Shown here piece after piece: positions 1 to 10,800 of a stretch of DNA of 64,000 nucleotides (positions are counted from its first letter, which is position 1; each line of letters opens with the position of its first letter). Made by a program: the position numbers and the translations under genes. Origin of the DNA: Petrosia ficiformis (Eukaryota > Porifera > Demospongiae > Haplosclerida > Petrosiidae); assembly GCA_947044365.1 (NCBI GenBank), contig OX345636.1, forward strand, positions 16,293,115-16,357,114. Reading direction: 5' to 3'. Under the pieces are notes generated by a model, which worked only from the letters and a program-made list of their open reading frames with translations, searched no databases and had not been told where the DNA came from.

Positions 1-632
1 TTTTCCTTTTTTTCACTTTCTTTATTTCTCTTACAAATTTATTTCTTAATCCCTTCCATTTCGTACTACAATCATCAACAGTACAGCCCTTCACCAACCT
101 ATTGTAATTCAGTACACTAATTATTCAACTATATAGTCGTTGTATCAAACTTTACTTTCAATGCAACCGCCTTCCAAGCATTTTACTTCGCTCTTAAGTC
201 CTTATAAGCACGAGCAGAAACTGGCCAAAGGCAAGGAAACTCCCGGACAGCTTCAATCAGTCTTTCTTCCATGACTATACCATACACGTGACAACGGGTA
301 CCACGAGCTCAGTGAATTTTGATTGGATGGACGTTGAAAAGCTGACGCTGGAATAGAATGCGACTCTAATGTATCGTAACGTTGCGCTATGCACATTCAC
401 TCGTATGTTGTTCGTTTACAATATGACGTTGGGCGTTCGCTACGCTCTGCTAGACGCTACGCTCAGCTAATGTCGTATTGTAAATGCGCCTTAATAAAAC
501 CATGTTTGAATGCTGGTACATGTAGTTAGTTGTCTTTCCATCTTAAATTTATACTTAACAATGTAAAAATCTTCTAATGGTAAGCATAATTATATACACA
601 TACAAAAACATATCCTTACCTTCTCTAAGTGA
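1..632. other. Left-edge non-coding stretch
   Basis: I see no supported exon here. Because the acyl-CoA synthetase exons begin at 1669 and their gene must start further left, this stretch is probably intronic to that gene. It holds one short fold-back repeat (listed separately) and otherwise AT-rich sequence without a clear reading frame. Confidence 0.4.
414..484. repeat. Short fold-back (inverted) repeat
   Basis: The arms TTTACAATATGACGTT and, on the other side, AATGTCGTATTGTAAA are near-perfect reverse complements (two mismatches in 16). The loop between them contains related GCGTTCGCTACGCTC and GACGCTACGCTCAGC stretches. It may be a tiny MITE remnant; no target duplication was seen. Confidence 0.5.
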
Positions 633-1046
633 TTATTTATGGTGTACGATTTTGGCCTTAAACTCATACTTTACATGAGAATGAGGCCAATGAAAACTCA
701 GTACAGCTGTTATCTGCTTTTTATCATTCACTTCTATATTCTCTACTCTTTTCACACCATGCTGATCCATTGTCCAAGTGGTTGAAGGCTCAATTTTTAT
801 ACCCATCTAATCCCAGTTCAGTATGAGCTGAGCAGGAATGTCTTCCTTTTTTACTGTACTTACTACCTTATCCAAAAAGGACTTCTTTAGCTCTGCAAAA
901 TTAGTAATTGTATACTTGCTCTTAGAAGTAGTAGCTTTTCTTTTGACAAACTTCATTCTCTTAAATAGAGAATAAGCCCAGTGTCTATTGAGATGAATGT
1001 GTCCACTAAATTCTACTAGTTCGTAAAAAAAAATATCGTTGCTCAT
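633..1046 (-). pseudogene. pogo/Tigger-type (DDE_1) transposase fragment with a nonsense codon
   Basis: The minus-strand frame from 1046 encodes a segment typical of pogo-like transposases: a region with HLNRHWAYSLFKRM, then the first catalytic Asp in LILNWD. The frame then hits TAG (807-809) and goes straight on in the same frame as MGIKIEPSTTWTMD...GVKRVE...DKKQITAVLSFHW to a TAA at 633. Family members normally have NWDQTG here, so the TAG looks like a C-to-T change of a Gln codon. The N-terminal DNA-binding part and the C-terminal catalytic residues are absent. It is a dead fragment, probably inside an intron of the neighbouring + strand gene. Confidence 0.7.
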
Positions 1047-1331
1047 ATTAATCGTTATTGACTTTATTTCATGTGTACAATTGTCGTTGTTTGCTATACA
1101 AAAGAATTATTTTTAACAGTGAATATATTCCGATTTATGGTATTTTTTCTGATGGGTACACATAGTAGATAAACACATACATGAAATGACAGTATATAGT
1201 GAATACTAGTGATACTATAGTTATGGTGTGTATGTGTGTGGTTCAGTGACTACAGATTGTGGTGAAGCTATGTTCTCACACTTGTCATTCCCTATAAAAA
1301 GTGCCTGAATAGTGAGCATCTTATCAATATG

Positions 1332-1533
1332 CAGGGCGGGTCTACAGGGGGGGAGGGAGTTCAATTGCCCCCCCTAAGTTTTTGTTTGTATGAAAATTAG
1401 GATAATCTATTATTTCGCATAGCACGGTAGGCCTAAATTAAATGACCACACCCCTCATGAATAATTAATAGCCAAAAAACTATTTCACGTGCCGAGTTTG
1501 CCCTACCTTACAAAATGTCTAGACCCGCCCCTG
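1332..1533. mobile_element. hAT-type MITE with 8-bp target duplication
   Basis: A 202-bp non-coding element begins CAGGGCGGGTCTACAG and ends with the inverted counterpart GTCTAGACCCGCCCCTG. It is flanked on both sides by the 8-bp direct repeat TCAATATG (1324-1331 and 1534-1541). Terminal CAGGGGCGG-type repeats with an 8-bp duplication are characteristic of the hAT superfamily. It has no coding capacity and lies just upstream of the first visible exon of the acyl-CoA synthetase gene. Confidence 0.85.
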
Positions 1534-1668
1534 TCAATATGTGTTTCAGTTGCTGAAATTAGGTCGTGTAATAATTAATTTATAATTGGGCATCTAACTA
1601 GAGCACCTATCCTGCTGTTGTAAATGTCCATAGTATATTTATCATTGAAGTAAATTATTTTCTTATAG

Positions 1669-3516
1669 ACAGATGATTATGGTAATCCTACTGATGAGCT
1701 GGATCCATTTGCTAAACTAGTGCTTGACAACATTGGATCAGATGCATCAACTGGTACATCTAAATAAGTTGTTTATTTCATGTGACCTAATCTGTTCCGA
1801 TTTTTGTACCAATTTCATAAAACACTGCAATTTTGTATAGGAAGCCATCTTCTTGCCGAAAATATTTTGTTTAATTTAAAAATAATAGAACATCAATGGT
1901 CTACTTCATCACCAAACAAATTTATAATTATGTAAATATTGACCATGAAAACCAACTTATTTTTGAAATGGGGTACTAATATTGCATGCAGATACTGAGT
2001 GTATGTTAAATTTGACAATTACGCAAACAATTATTGCATTTATACTTGCATTCACAATGCTATTTTGCACTCATTTATAGTTCCAGAGGTTCAAGTTGAC
2101 CCTAAAGTTTCTCAATACATAAAGGAAAAGATTGAACATGTGAATGAAAATGCTGATAAAAAATCATCTCATGTCAAGGTAACAAAAACAAATTATATAT
2201 TTTATAACGAAAGAGCATATAAAAATGCATATTTTATGTAGTATATTATAATAGGGGGTATTAAAATTGAGGTGTTGATCAAATATCCCAAAATAATCCA
2301 TACCGTTTAGTGTGTAATTTTCACCTATAGAAAACGATTTGACAATTTCACCAGTTGAATACATGTGGAATTTTAAAATTGTGATGTATGATGTGCAAAT
2401 TGTTTCTGCCACAGTTGCCTGAGCTGCAAAAAACTAAAAAATTTGCAAATGGAGGTGATAGATCTACTTGCTTTTGTATAATGGTAATATTTTCACAGTT
2501 TTCCTGTTGAGTTTGGAAATAGTTTGTGGATTATCTGGATTATATTAGACTCCTCTAGCCACAAGACCTATTTATAGCAATTGTTGTTGATGGCACTATA
2601 TATACCTTTATGTGACCATCCTGCTACAGCAAACTAGAAAACACTCTTCCTGCATTGAGAATTAACAGGGTTGAATTTGGAATTTAATTTCACCAGAACT
2701 GTGACTTCAGGGAATTTAATGCTGCGGTGAAAATGTCCCCAGATGCCTCATAGTAATTATAGCATATTTTTTGCTAGCTGAACATAGATTCACTTGTTCA
2801 CTATTATGTATTTAAAATGATATATATATATATAGTGATTGTTTTGCTATAATTAGAGACACTGCTAACTCATCAGGCCAATTGGCCATAATGGGCTTTT
2901 AGTTATACCATTTCAGTGCGATTAAACATTTAACGAAGATGGGCACAAACGCTTGCATGCAAATTTGCATATACCAGGTTTGTGCCCATCTCTCTTAAAT
3001 AATTAAACATTACTTATTCATATCAGTGTAGTGACAAAATAGTTAGAAAAGGGAAAACACATGAAGTATGAAATAACATAGTAATATACTTTATACTTGC
3101 TTTTGGAGTGAACCACAGCTCATGCATACATAGCTGCTATGCTATTGCTAATGTATTCTATGTGGCATTCACAAAATATTACATCTGTGTAATATTGTAT
3201 ACATCTTATTATTTTTTGTACTCTAAATACATGCAAATATTGACCACAGTAATAATTAAACAACCGCTTAAAAGTCATCTTATCAGAACAAAATAGTTGC
3301 AAATACCTTTTACAAACATGGTAACACTTAAACAGTTTCTTTATTTATTCTTACACAAGTATATCCATATCTTGAATATTTTTCATGCAGAATTTCGTTA
3401 TTCTCCCAACTGATTTCTCAATTAATGGTGGAGAGTTGACACCTACCATGAAAATGAAACGTAACAAAATTTTGGAGAAGTACCAAGCATATGTTGAGCA
3501 GATGTATAGGGAATAA
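1669..3516 (+). CDS. ACSBG: Bubblegum-type long-chain acyl-CoA synthetase, 3' end (partial)
   Basis: Exons read as 1669-1753, 2081-2178 and 3391-3516 (TAA at 3514-3516), joined in frame with AG/GT borders. The encoded C-terminus of about 103 residues includes the conserved ending FVILPTDFSINGGELTPTMK followed by KMKRNKILEKY. This is the C-terminal subdomain of ANL-family acyl-CoA synthetases, and the spacing matches vertebrate ACSBG proteins (VN.NA...H...ILxxDFSxxGGELxPTMKxKR). These enzymes activate long and very-long-chain fatty acids to CoA thioesters with ATP. The Lys of PTMK corresponds to the lysine that acts in the adenylation half-reaction in this superfamily (family knowledge). The AMP-binding core lies off the left edge. 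It converges with the giant cadherin gene. The symbol rests on the tail alone. Confidence 0.85.
2179..3390. other. Last intron of the acyl-CoA synthetase gene
   Basis: This is AT-rich intronic sequence. A stretch at 2415-2483 has good splice signals and an open frame of 23 codons but is not needed to join the flanking exons (see rejected items). The inverted pair GATGGGCACAAACGCTTGC / GGTTTGTGCCCATCTC near 2938-2992 forms a short hairpin around a TGCATGCAAATTTGCA core. No other gene is seen. Confidence 0.6.
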
Positions 3517-6068
3517 ACTTCATCCCTATAAAGAAAAACATATTTATACAAAGCTACATTTATTATATATTATATGAAACTTTATATGCCATGTTATTGC
3601 TTTTATTTATCAAGAAAAAAACTTTCTGGAAAGTAATGTATTCAGGTTATATGCTAACACAGAAGGAGGGGGATGACAAAAAAACTATGATAAGTATTGT
3701 ATTCAGGTTAAACTAACAGCATGCACTTTTCATAGTCTGTAGCTATTATATGAAATGAAGTTATTTAATTATTGTATCCACTATTAATATTGTGATCATT
3801 ATTACTGCAACTAAAGTTACATGTACAGAGTGAATAATAATAAGAGACTAACCAAATTTATTATAAATGTACAATAGGGAATACTTTTAATTTCATAATA
3901 AATATACTATTATATACAATTAATTTTTTGGGGATTCAGGTGTTGGTATGTAGATCTAACATAATTAAACAAATAAGGAAAAAAACTATAATATCTATGT
4001 TATAAAATAATCTGTACCTAAAAGTGTCATGTGATATAGTCATGATCACAGGAATGATAATTATAATTATAATTATATAATGTTACATAATTTATGACAT
4101 TACCCATTATAAATAAATTATATGCATGCAAGTTTAATAATTATATGCATTCAAGTTTAATAATTATATGCATGCAAGTTTACACAAGATTAGCGGATAC
4201 ATTTCTCCAACTTTTCTGTTGTTGCGCTTTAGGTATGGGATAGCTACCTAAAAATTATTACATCAGAGTTTCATCAGGAGTGGGGTGCTCTGAAACTTTC
4301 CTCTCCACAGTACTTCTTCACCCCATATTTTAATATTAGCTATCATAACCACAATAGTTAATAACAAGTAGGATGTTTCTCCTTGTGAATAATAACAACA
4401 TCATCATCTGCATGGAGCTCCAAAACTAATTGATATCTCAGAGGGCCTATGTAAAGCTTTAACGTTTCATGGGGGAACATCCCAAACCAAAGGAGAAGCG
4501 CCGTGGTTTGTAAAATCAACTGTTTACTTCACCCTCCAGAAAAAAAAACCCTGTAAGAAACCATGATGTGGTTTATATTTATATATATGACCTGTGTATT
4601 GCAATTAAACTATTTATCATAATATAATTATGTACATACATAGTTATACAAACAACTTTTTCTAAAAAGATTATCAACTGGATATATTATAGAAAGTGAA
4701 TAGGCTACTTTAGTAATTATGAATACTGGCAAGTTGAGTTCTACTTTTGTGTATAATAATAAATGCAATTAATAAGTGCTGAATGTCACCATGAAATATT
4801 AACAATTATTTGTACTTTACCATCCAAATTATCTCCCCGCTAGAGGTAGAATATTGGCTTATACTCCCCATGGTTGAGACCATAACCTACCTCTAGCAGT
4901 GAGATGTCTGATTTATACCATGGTGACTAATGCAAGTGATCTGTTAGTTAAAATAATGTATTTAAGGTTTTAAAGGGCAGTTTCTAAACAAGTCATATTT
5001 GTATTAATATTGCCAATACTATGATTGTCCTTTGTGATTCTTGTCTTAATAACATGAGCATCTGCACATTTGATTTAAACAATAGTGCCTTAGCTGAGCA
5101 TGTAATCTCTACCAAATACAGTAATCAATCAACATGCTTTCACATATCCTCGATGTACAATGGAGTCTTGATACATACACAAAGAGGAAGATGCTCTAAA
5201 TAGAGAAAAAGGACTACTGCCTGATGTCTACCTGACACTGCAATCCAGTCACAAGTTTGACACATGTCAACAGTTTAAACTATATAACATGAAAAAATGG
5301 ACAATTATGCACATATTTATCAGATAAAAGATTAAATGTATGAACTGAAATCACTGAAAGAATGGACAGACATGCATAGATATATAGCTGATTAGGGAAA
5401 TACAAAGAGAAAGTGAATAAATGGAATAATTCGAAGAACTAGTACTAGCAAGATAATTAGTAAATATCCATCCTTCGCAAAGCAGAGACTAGAACTAATA
5501 TTATATATGTCAACTTTGATATTTCAAGTGCATGAAATTTTGCTTAATTGATCACCCTACTTAGTGCAACAATTTAAATTTCTTATTTTTGTGTTCTATA
5601 CATGTATATGTGTATATGCATGAAATATCCTCATGTCTTGGTTGTTCGATCATCTTAATGCTTAAAATCCATGCATGCATCTATCCATGTACATTAATTA
5701 ATTTTTTTTGCATCATGATTTGGTAATCTATATTACATGAGTTAAAAAATTCCAATGATGCATATGATCACTATCAGTTCTTTGGCAACCAAACAATAAT
5801 TTATATAAAAACTAGAGCTACAACTAAAAGTTTGATAAATTGTTAATATTTTTTTAATATTTAGTACAGATTGTTTTATATAGTGAAACATTTCTCTTTC
5901 ATAGATTACAGAATTTATACTACATACTGGAATATAAAAATAAAATTTCATAATACAAATAACCACATAAATGCTAATAAGTTCATAGAATAGATGAAAA
6001 TCCTGTACATACATAAACCTATGTGTACTATAATTACACTATAGTTAAAATTTGTAACATTAAATAAT
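3517..6068. other. Convergent intergenic region
   Basis: This lies between the stop of the acyl-CoA synthetase gene (+) and the stop of the giant cadherin gene (-), so it should hold both 3' untranslated regions. I see no convincing coding exon; the small open frames at 5021-5203 and 5742-6014 have no recognisable composition. It contains a 23-bp unit repeated three times at about 4120-4180 (ATGCATGCAAGTTTAATAAT type) and a hairpin at 4831-4905. Confidence 0.6.
4831..4905. repeat. Small inverted-repeat element
   Basis: The arms ATCTCCCCGCTAGAGGTAG (4831-4849) and CTACCTCTAGCAGTGAGAT (4888 onward) are inverted copies with a perfect 11-bp core, GCTAGAGGTAG. The spacer is about 38 bp. It could fold as a hairpin in RNA or be a minimal MITE; no flanking duplication was identified. 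Confidence 0.55.
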
Positions 6069-7850
6069 TTATTGTTCGTCATTACTATCTTCATCAGATG
6101 AATCATCACTATCAGTTGAGTCATACTTCTGATCCATTGTAGAGTTTTCTTTGAAGCTCATTCTTGATGAATGACGTCTTCGTATTGCTAGTGATGGAGG
6201 ACGACTTGTTTGGGTACTGACTTGGTCTTTCTCTCCTTTTTTATCATCTTCTTCACTCCCTGAAGTTGTAGATGAAGATTCATGCTCTAGCTCAAGAAGA
6301 GGTTCATTTCGAATATCTCTTCTCAAACCAGCACCTGTTTTGGACATATTAAGAATATCAGACTGAATTGATGAGATTGAAATATCACGTTTGAGTTGTG
6401 GTGTCTGAGTCTCTGGAGAGGTAACTGATGGTCTGATAAAAATAGGGGTTTGTGGAGAATATGTTTGGGAAACTTGACCTACACGTCTTTGTGCATATGA
6501 CTGAGCTAATTGCTGTTGTGTATAAGACTGTTGTAGTTGTTGTAATTGTTGTAATTCACGGGAATTATAACGATCATTTGAAGGTGTGCTGTTATAGTAT
6601 GACGTCATTTGTGGTGCTGGTGCATATGACTGAGCTAATTGCTGTTGTGCATAAGACTGTTGTGATTGCTGTAACTGTAGTTGGTGTAAATCACGGGAAT
6701 TGTAACTACCATACAAAGGTGTGCTGGTAAAGTATGAGGACATTGGTGCTACTGGTGGAGGAGATATGGGTGTTACCAAAGTTCTTGGACTAATGGGTGG
6801 TTGACCAGATTGTGTTGGGGTCTGTGATGCTAGCTGACCAATTGAAATATGTCCAGTAGATGCAAGTCTAGGTAAAGGTGGACGTGTTGATAGTTTGGGT
6901 TGCATTGGGGATGTTTGAAATTTTGGTTCACTGGTTACGATATCTGAATCAAGTGTTTCTCTCAGTGTTTCATCTATTGGTTGTATTAAAGGTTGACGGG
7001 TAAGTGGAGGTAGATTTGATGTAGTAGATAAATTCAGTGGCCCAGGTGAGATTGATGGTAATTGCTGATATGCTCGAGATTGATTCAGAAATCCTTTCCA
7101 GTTAGTTGGTGATCCAAGAGATTGTCTTGGTGATTTGGTGACATCAACTGTTTCTGTTACACTTTGTCCTTCAGGTAAAAGAGTGCCAGATGATGTTTGT
7201 CTGCGAAGGAGTATGTCAGATCTGTTCCTCCTTTCACTAAAACGGCGACATTCTTTTTGATGTCCTGTGTCCCAATGTTTCTGTTGACACTCTTTACTGC
7301 AGTATCCTCTTTCATTGCAGCTGGAGCATTCAAATTGAGCCACCTTGCCACATGTACAAAATTGCCTCTTGAAATCTTTGTTATCTGCAGTCACATCTCT
7401 AATATACACTATATTACTGTAAACTATACTAACAAACTGCTGTTGTTCTGTTGCTGGCTCAATATCACTCAGTTCTTTGGTGCACAGATAAAATGGCTTC
7501 TTCTTCAATGAATCAAAATTATCTGTAAGTTGATTTCTTAGCTCACGAAGTCTTGTTGACATGGCAACATGAACACTTCCCAATACTAATCTATCCCCAT
7601 TTTTTAGCAATTGGATCACACCTAAATGGACTTTTTTAGCTTCATCTGGAGTTTTACTTCTTTCTTCCAGAGCGAGCTGTTTCTCACTTGGTGCATTTGA
7701 TTCTGAAGAAGCTGGTGCAATTTTCAATTTACCTGATTGTTTCTTCCTCCAGACAATCAAAGCCACTAAAATAAATACCACTACCATAACAATCACAAAT
7801 AATAATACCACAACCACTCCACCAATAATGGAGCCGATATTATTGCCAAC
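6069..7850 (-). other. Membrane helix, MYND zinc finger and Gln-rich tail of the giant protein
   Basis: One long hydrophobic segment (7750-7850; IIGGVVVVLLFVIVMVVVFI and on) is followed by the stop-transfer-like WRKK. The cytoplasmic part, about 560 residues, contains a MYND-type finger at about 7250-7370 (CTCGKVAQFECSSC, then YCSKECQQKHW, H, C). All spacings are standard except the first pair, which is C-x-C instead of C-x2-C. Downstream come Pro-rich stretches, a duplicated Gln-rich unit (6480-6740) and an acidic end. MYND fingers bind proline-rich peptides in other proteins (family knowledge). Confidence 0.8.
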
Positions 7851-10800
7851 TTGAGTTGCAACAGGAACAATTGGAGATGGGGAAGATCTTTCACTTGTTG
7901 ACTGAGAAGTGATTGGCGAAGGACTTGGACTAGATATTGGACTGAAAGTTGATGATGTGGGTATTATAATAATTGGTGGTGGCAGAAGACCAATTGCAAA
8001 CTCAGATAAGTGATTATATTCACATAAATAGTATGTGACTCCATTCAAAACTGCCTGATCAGGTGTTTGAAGTGTGTCAAATTGCCATTGATCATTACTA
8101 AGAATTGTTGAATCTCTATATAAACATATTGGGATACTAGAGTCATCTGGCAGCGCTGATGATACAGGAATATAAACACGGATGCTTGAGTCTAGGTTCT
8201 CTACTTCAATAACACCATTCCTAGTTGGAAGTGACAAGTCAACTGTTAGAATGTTTGAGTAAAGTTGAACATTCAAGGGATCAGACCCTTCAATAGTAGA
8301 GATAATAATCTCTTGTGTAGATGAGGAAAGAGTGGTTATTTGCTCTGAATTCGAGAAATAGTCTTTAGTATAAGATGATATCTGAAAACACATTTCTGAA
8401 CATGCTGTATAAGTGTTAGTTTCAGAACATGCTTTTTGATTGTATAGTTCTTCAATAGTGGTGGCTAAATCAATTGTACCTTTATCTGTTATGTTGAAAC
8501 TTCCAAATGGAATGGCTTTCATGAAGAGAAAATCTTGTACTTTAGAATTCAATAGAATTCTATCTTCTCCGAGCACTGTCTGTCTACACAAAATTTCATT
8601 AAGCTTTTGAGTAATATCTCTTGATTTACTAGCAATGTTGGAGTTCCAATTTGAACTTAATAGATTGGATGTGATGTTCATGAGTGCTTGCAGAATTCTG
8701 CTGTCCAATGGTTCATGAAAGTTTGAGACATTATATCGATCACTTCTTAAAATTCCATCACTTTCGGAAATTGAATCAAAATCAGGCAATTTAAAATTAC
8801 CTTCAACATCAGATATCATCATGTCAAGTATTTTAATGACTGAGTTTAGTAGTAATACTTTGTCATTTGACCCTATTTCGGGCATTTTAATGGAAATTAA
8901 CTCAACTGTTGTCAAATGAAGAAAGAGGTGCTCTAGTGTGAATGGGGTGTAGTTATTAAAGATGTCAATGTATAAATCTATAACTACTGATATGATGCTG
9001 ATGTCATTACCATCGAAAGAATCTAAGGCCGAAACAAGCGATGAAAGTACAACTGTCCATTCATGTCTACTCTGTAAGTTATTTGCTAAGCCTTGTATGA
9101 AACTGTCGTAATCAACCGATAGATTTTCAGACACATCTACATTAGCAAAACTGTCAGAATATTCTCCAAAACTATCATAAATCCGAACTATGACCTTGAG
9201 ATCACTACCATGTGGTAAAAGCACATCTATATACCTTTCAGTCATCAGTCCACTTAGCCAGTAAATGGTATCAGACCTAACTAAACCATATTGATAGTGT
9301 AATGGGTAGTCATCAATGTCATCTGTAACCCTATCAACTAAAAGCTTGAATTTTGTGCTTAATGCCACACCACTTGTAGGTGTGACAGAGAAAGTGTGAA
9401 TTACTGGTGGTCCGTTTGGGATTATTGTAACTTGTGTTGAAATGAATTGATCTTCATATTCAGCGAGTAATTGGAAAGTGTATGGCCTACTACCTGTGAG
9501 AATATTTGGCTTAATTACTAAATTAGTTCTGCTTGCTTTGCCAATTATTACACTGTTAGTCTGAGATTCAATATCTGACTGGAGAACAGCTTTGTACATA
9601 GTTGGACTTGACGTAACATTTCCATTTTGAAGGTCAATGTATTCCTGATCAGAGAGACTGAGGCATGACCAGGATACTGTAATGGGATTGGTTGTATAGA
9701 CTAGACCTTCAATGACTACTTTCTGTGATGACGTTATCACGTGTGAAGGGGTTAGTATCTGAATGGTGGCTATTGGATCAGTTGGCGGTACAATTTCAAT
9801 GATTACAGTGGCAGAGGATTTGCATAGACCTTGTTTAAGCAATACAGTAAAATTGTATCGATAATCAGCTTGTAGATTGGAAACTGGGATGGTTACTAGC
9901 TGTTGTTGAGGAAGTTTGATTGTATGCATAGACTCTTTAAATGTCACATTATAACATGGTATACCACTACCCACTACTGAGCACTGCCATACAAAGTTTG
10001 GAAAATATTCACTTAAAACAGTTGAAGTGGATGCATCTAAAACCAACATCTCTGTTTGAGATAAAGTCCTGTCTCCTCCATGAATCCTAGCAATACATAT
10101 ATTCCCTTCTACATTAATATTGATAGATATTGAAGCAGTGTATACTCCATTAGTTGTCTGGACATTGAGTTGTACTCTGTATGAATCTTCAGGCTCAAAA
10201 TAACTTGCAGGGATGTGAAGAATAGGATTATTAGTGTGTACATCTGTAAGGTCTTGTAAATTGAATGTCATACGTCTTACATCTACAAGTTTATAAAGAC
10301 TCCATTTGAAATCAAATTCATTGAAGTTAGTACATTCTTCATTGATAACACGACTCTGGAGTAATAAATCTTGTTCATGCTTTAATACTATGTCTTCAGC
10401 ACTTGATATAGTAATTTGAAGTGATTTTGAAGTGTCTTTAATTACTGTTATGCTCGACGTATCTGATAGACCAAGAGCATTAGTAACTGTTGCTTGAATG
10501 ACATAAGTAGTGGATATTTGAAATAGACTAATTGGAACTTCAATTTCAGCAGTTGTTAATGGAAAAGCATTAAACATATTCACAATATTAATGAAACCTG
10601 GAATTGATGAGTTGTAAGTGTATACTGACCATTTGTAATTAAATGTTTTGTACCCAGGATAAAGCGAATTTATGGCAGAGTATCTAGCATGACCACAAAA
10701 TGGTATTGAACTTGGTCCTTCTATAATAGTCACAGGATGAATATTGTTTATAGTGGAGGATACTCTAATTGTACCGCTATGACTAAAGGAATATAGTTTG

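Noticed and set aside
1999..2241. 80-codon + strand open frame
   Set aside because: Only its middle (2081-2178) is an exon of the acyl-CoA synthetase gene; the ends are intron read-through.
2415..2483. Possible extra exon of the acyl-CoA synthetase gene (AG/GT borders, 23 open codons)
   Set aside because: Joining 2081-2178 directly to 3391-3516 keeps the frame and reproduces the spacing known from ACSBG proteins. The extra residues (LPELQKTKKFANGGDRST...) would interrupt a conserved region. It is at most an alternative exon.
6066..6073. AATAAA overlapping the cadherin stop codon on the - strand
   Set aside because: It arises from the CAA-TAA stop context and sits too close to the end of translation to be trusted as the working poly(A) signal.
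6452..6730. Open frames on the + strand within the cadherin tail, and other + strand frames across 6-29 kb
   Set aside because: They are antisense shadows of strongly coding - strand exons; their low-complexity Val/Thr content mirrors the Gln-rich tail.
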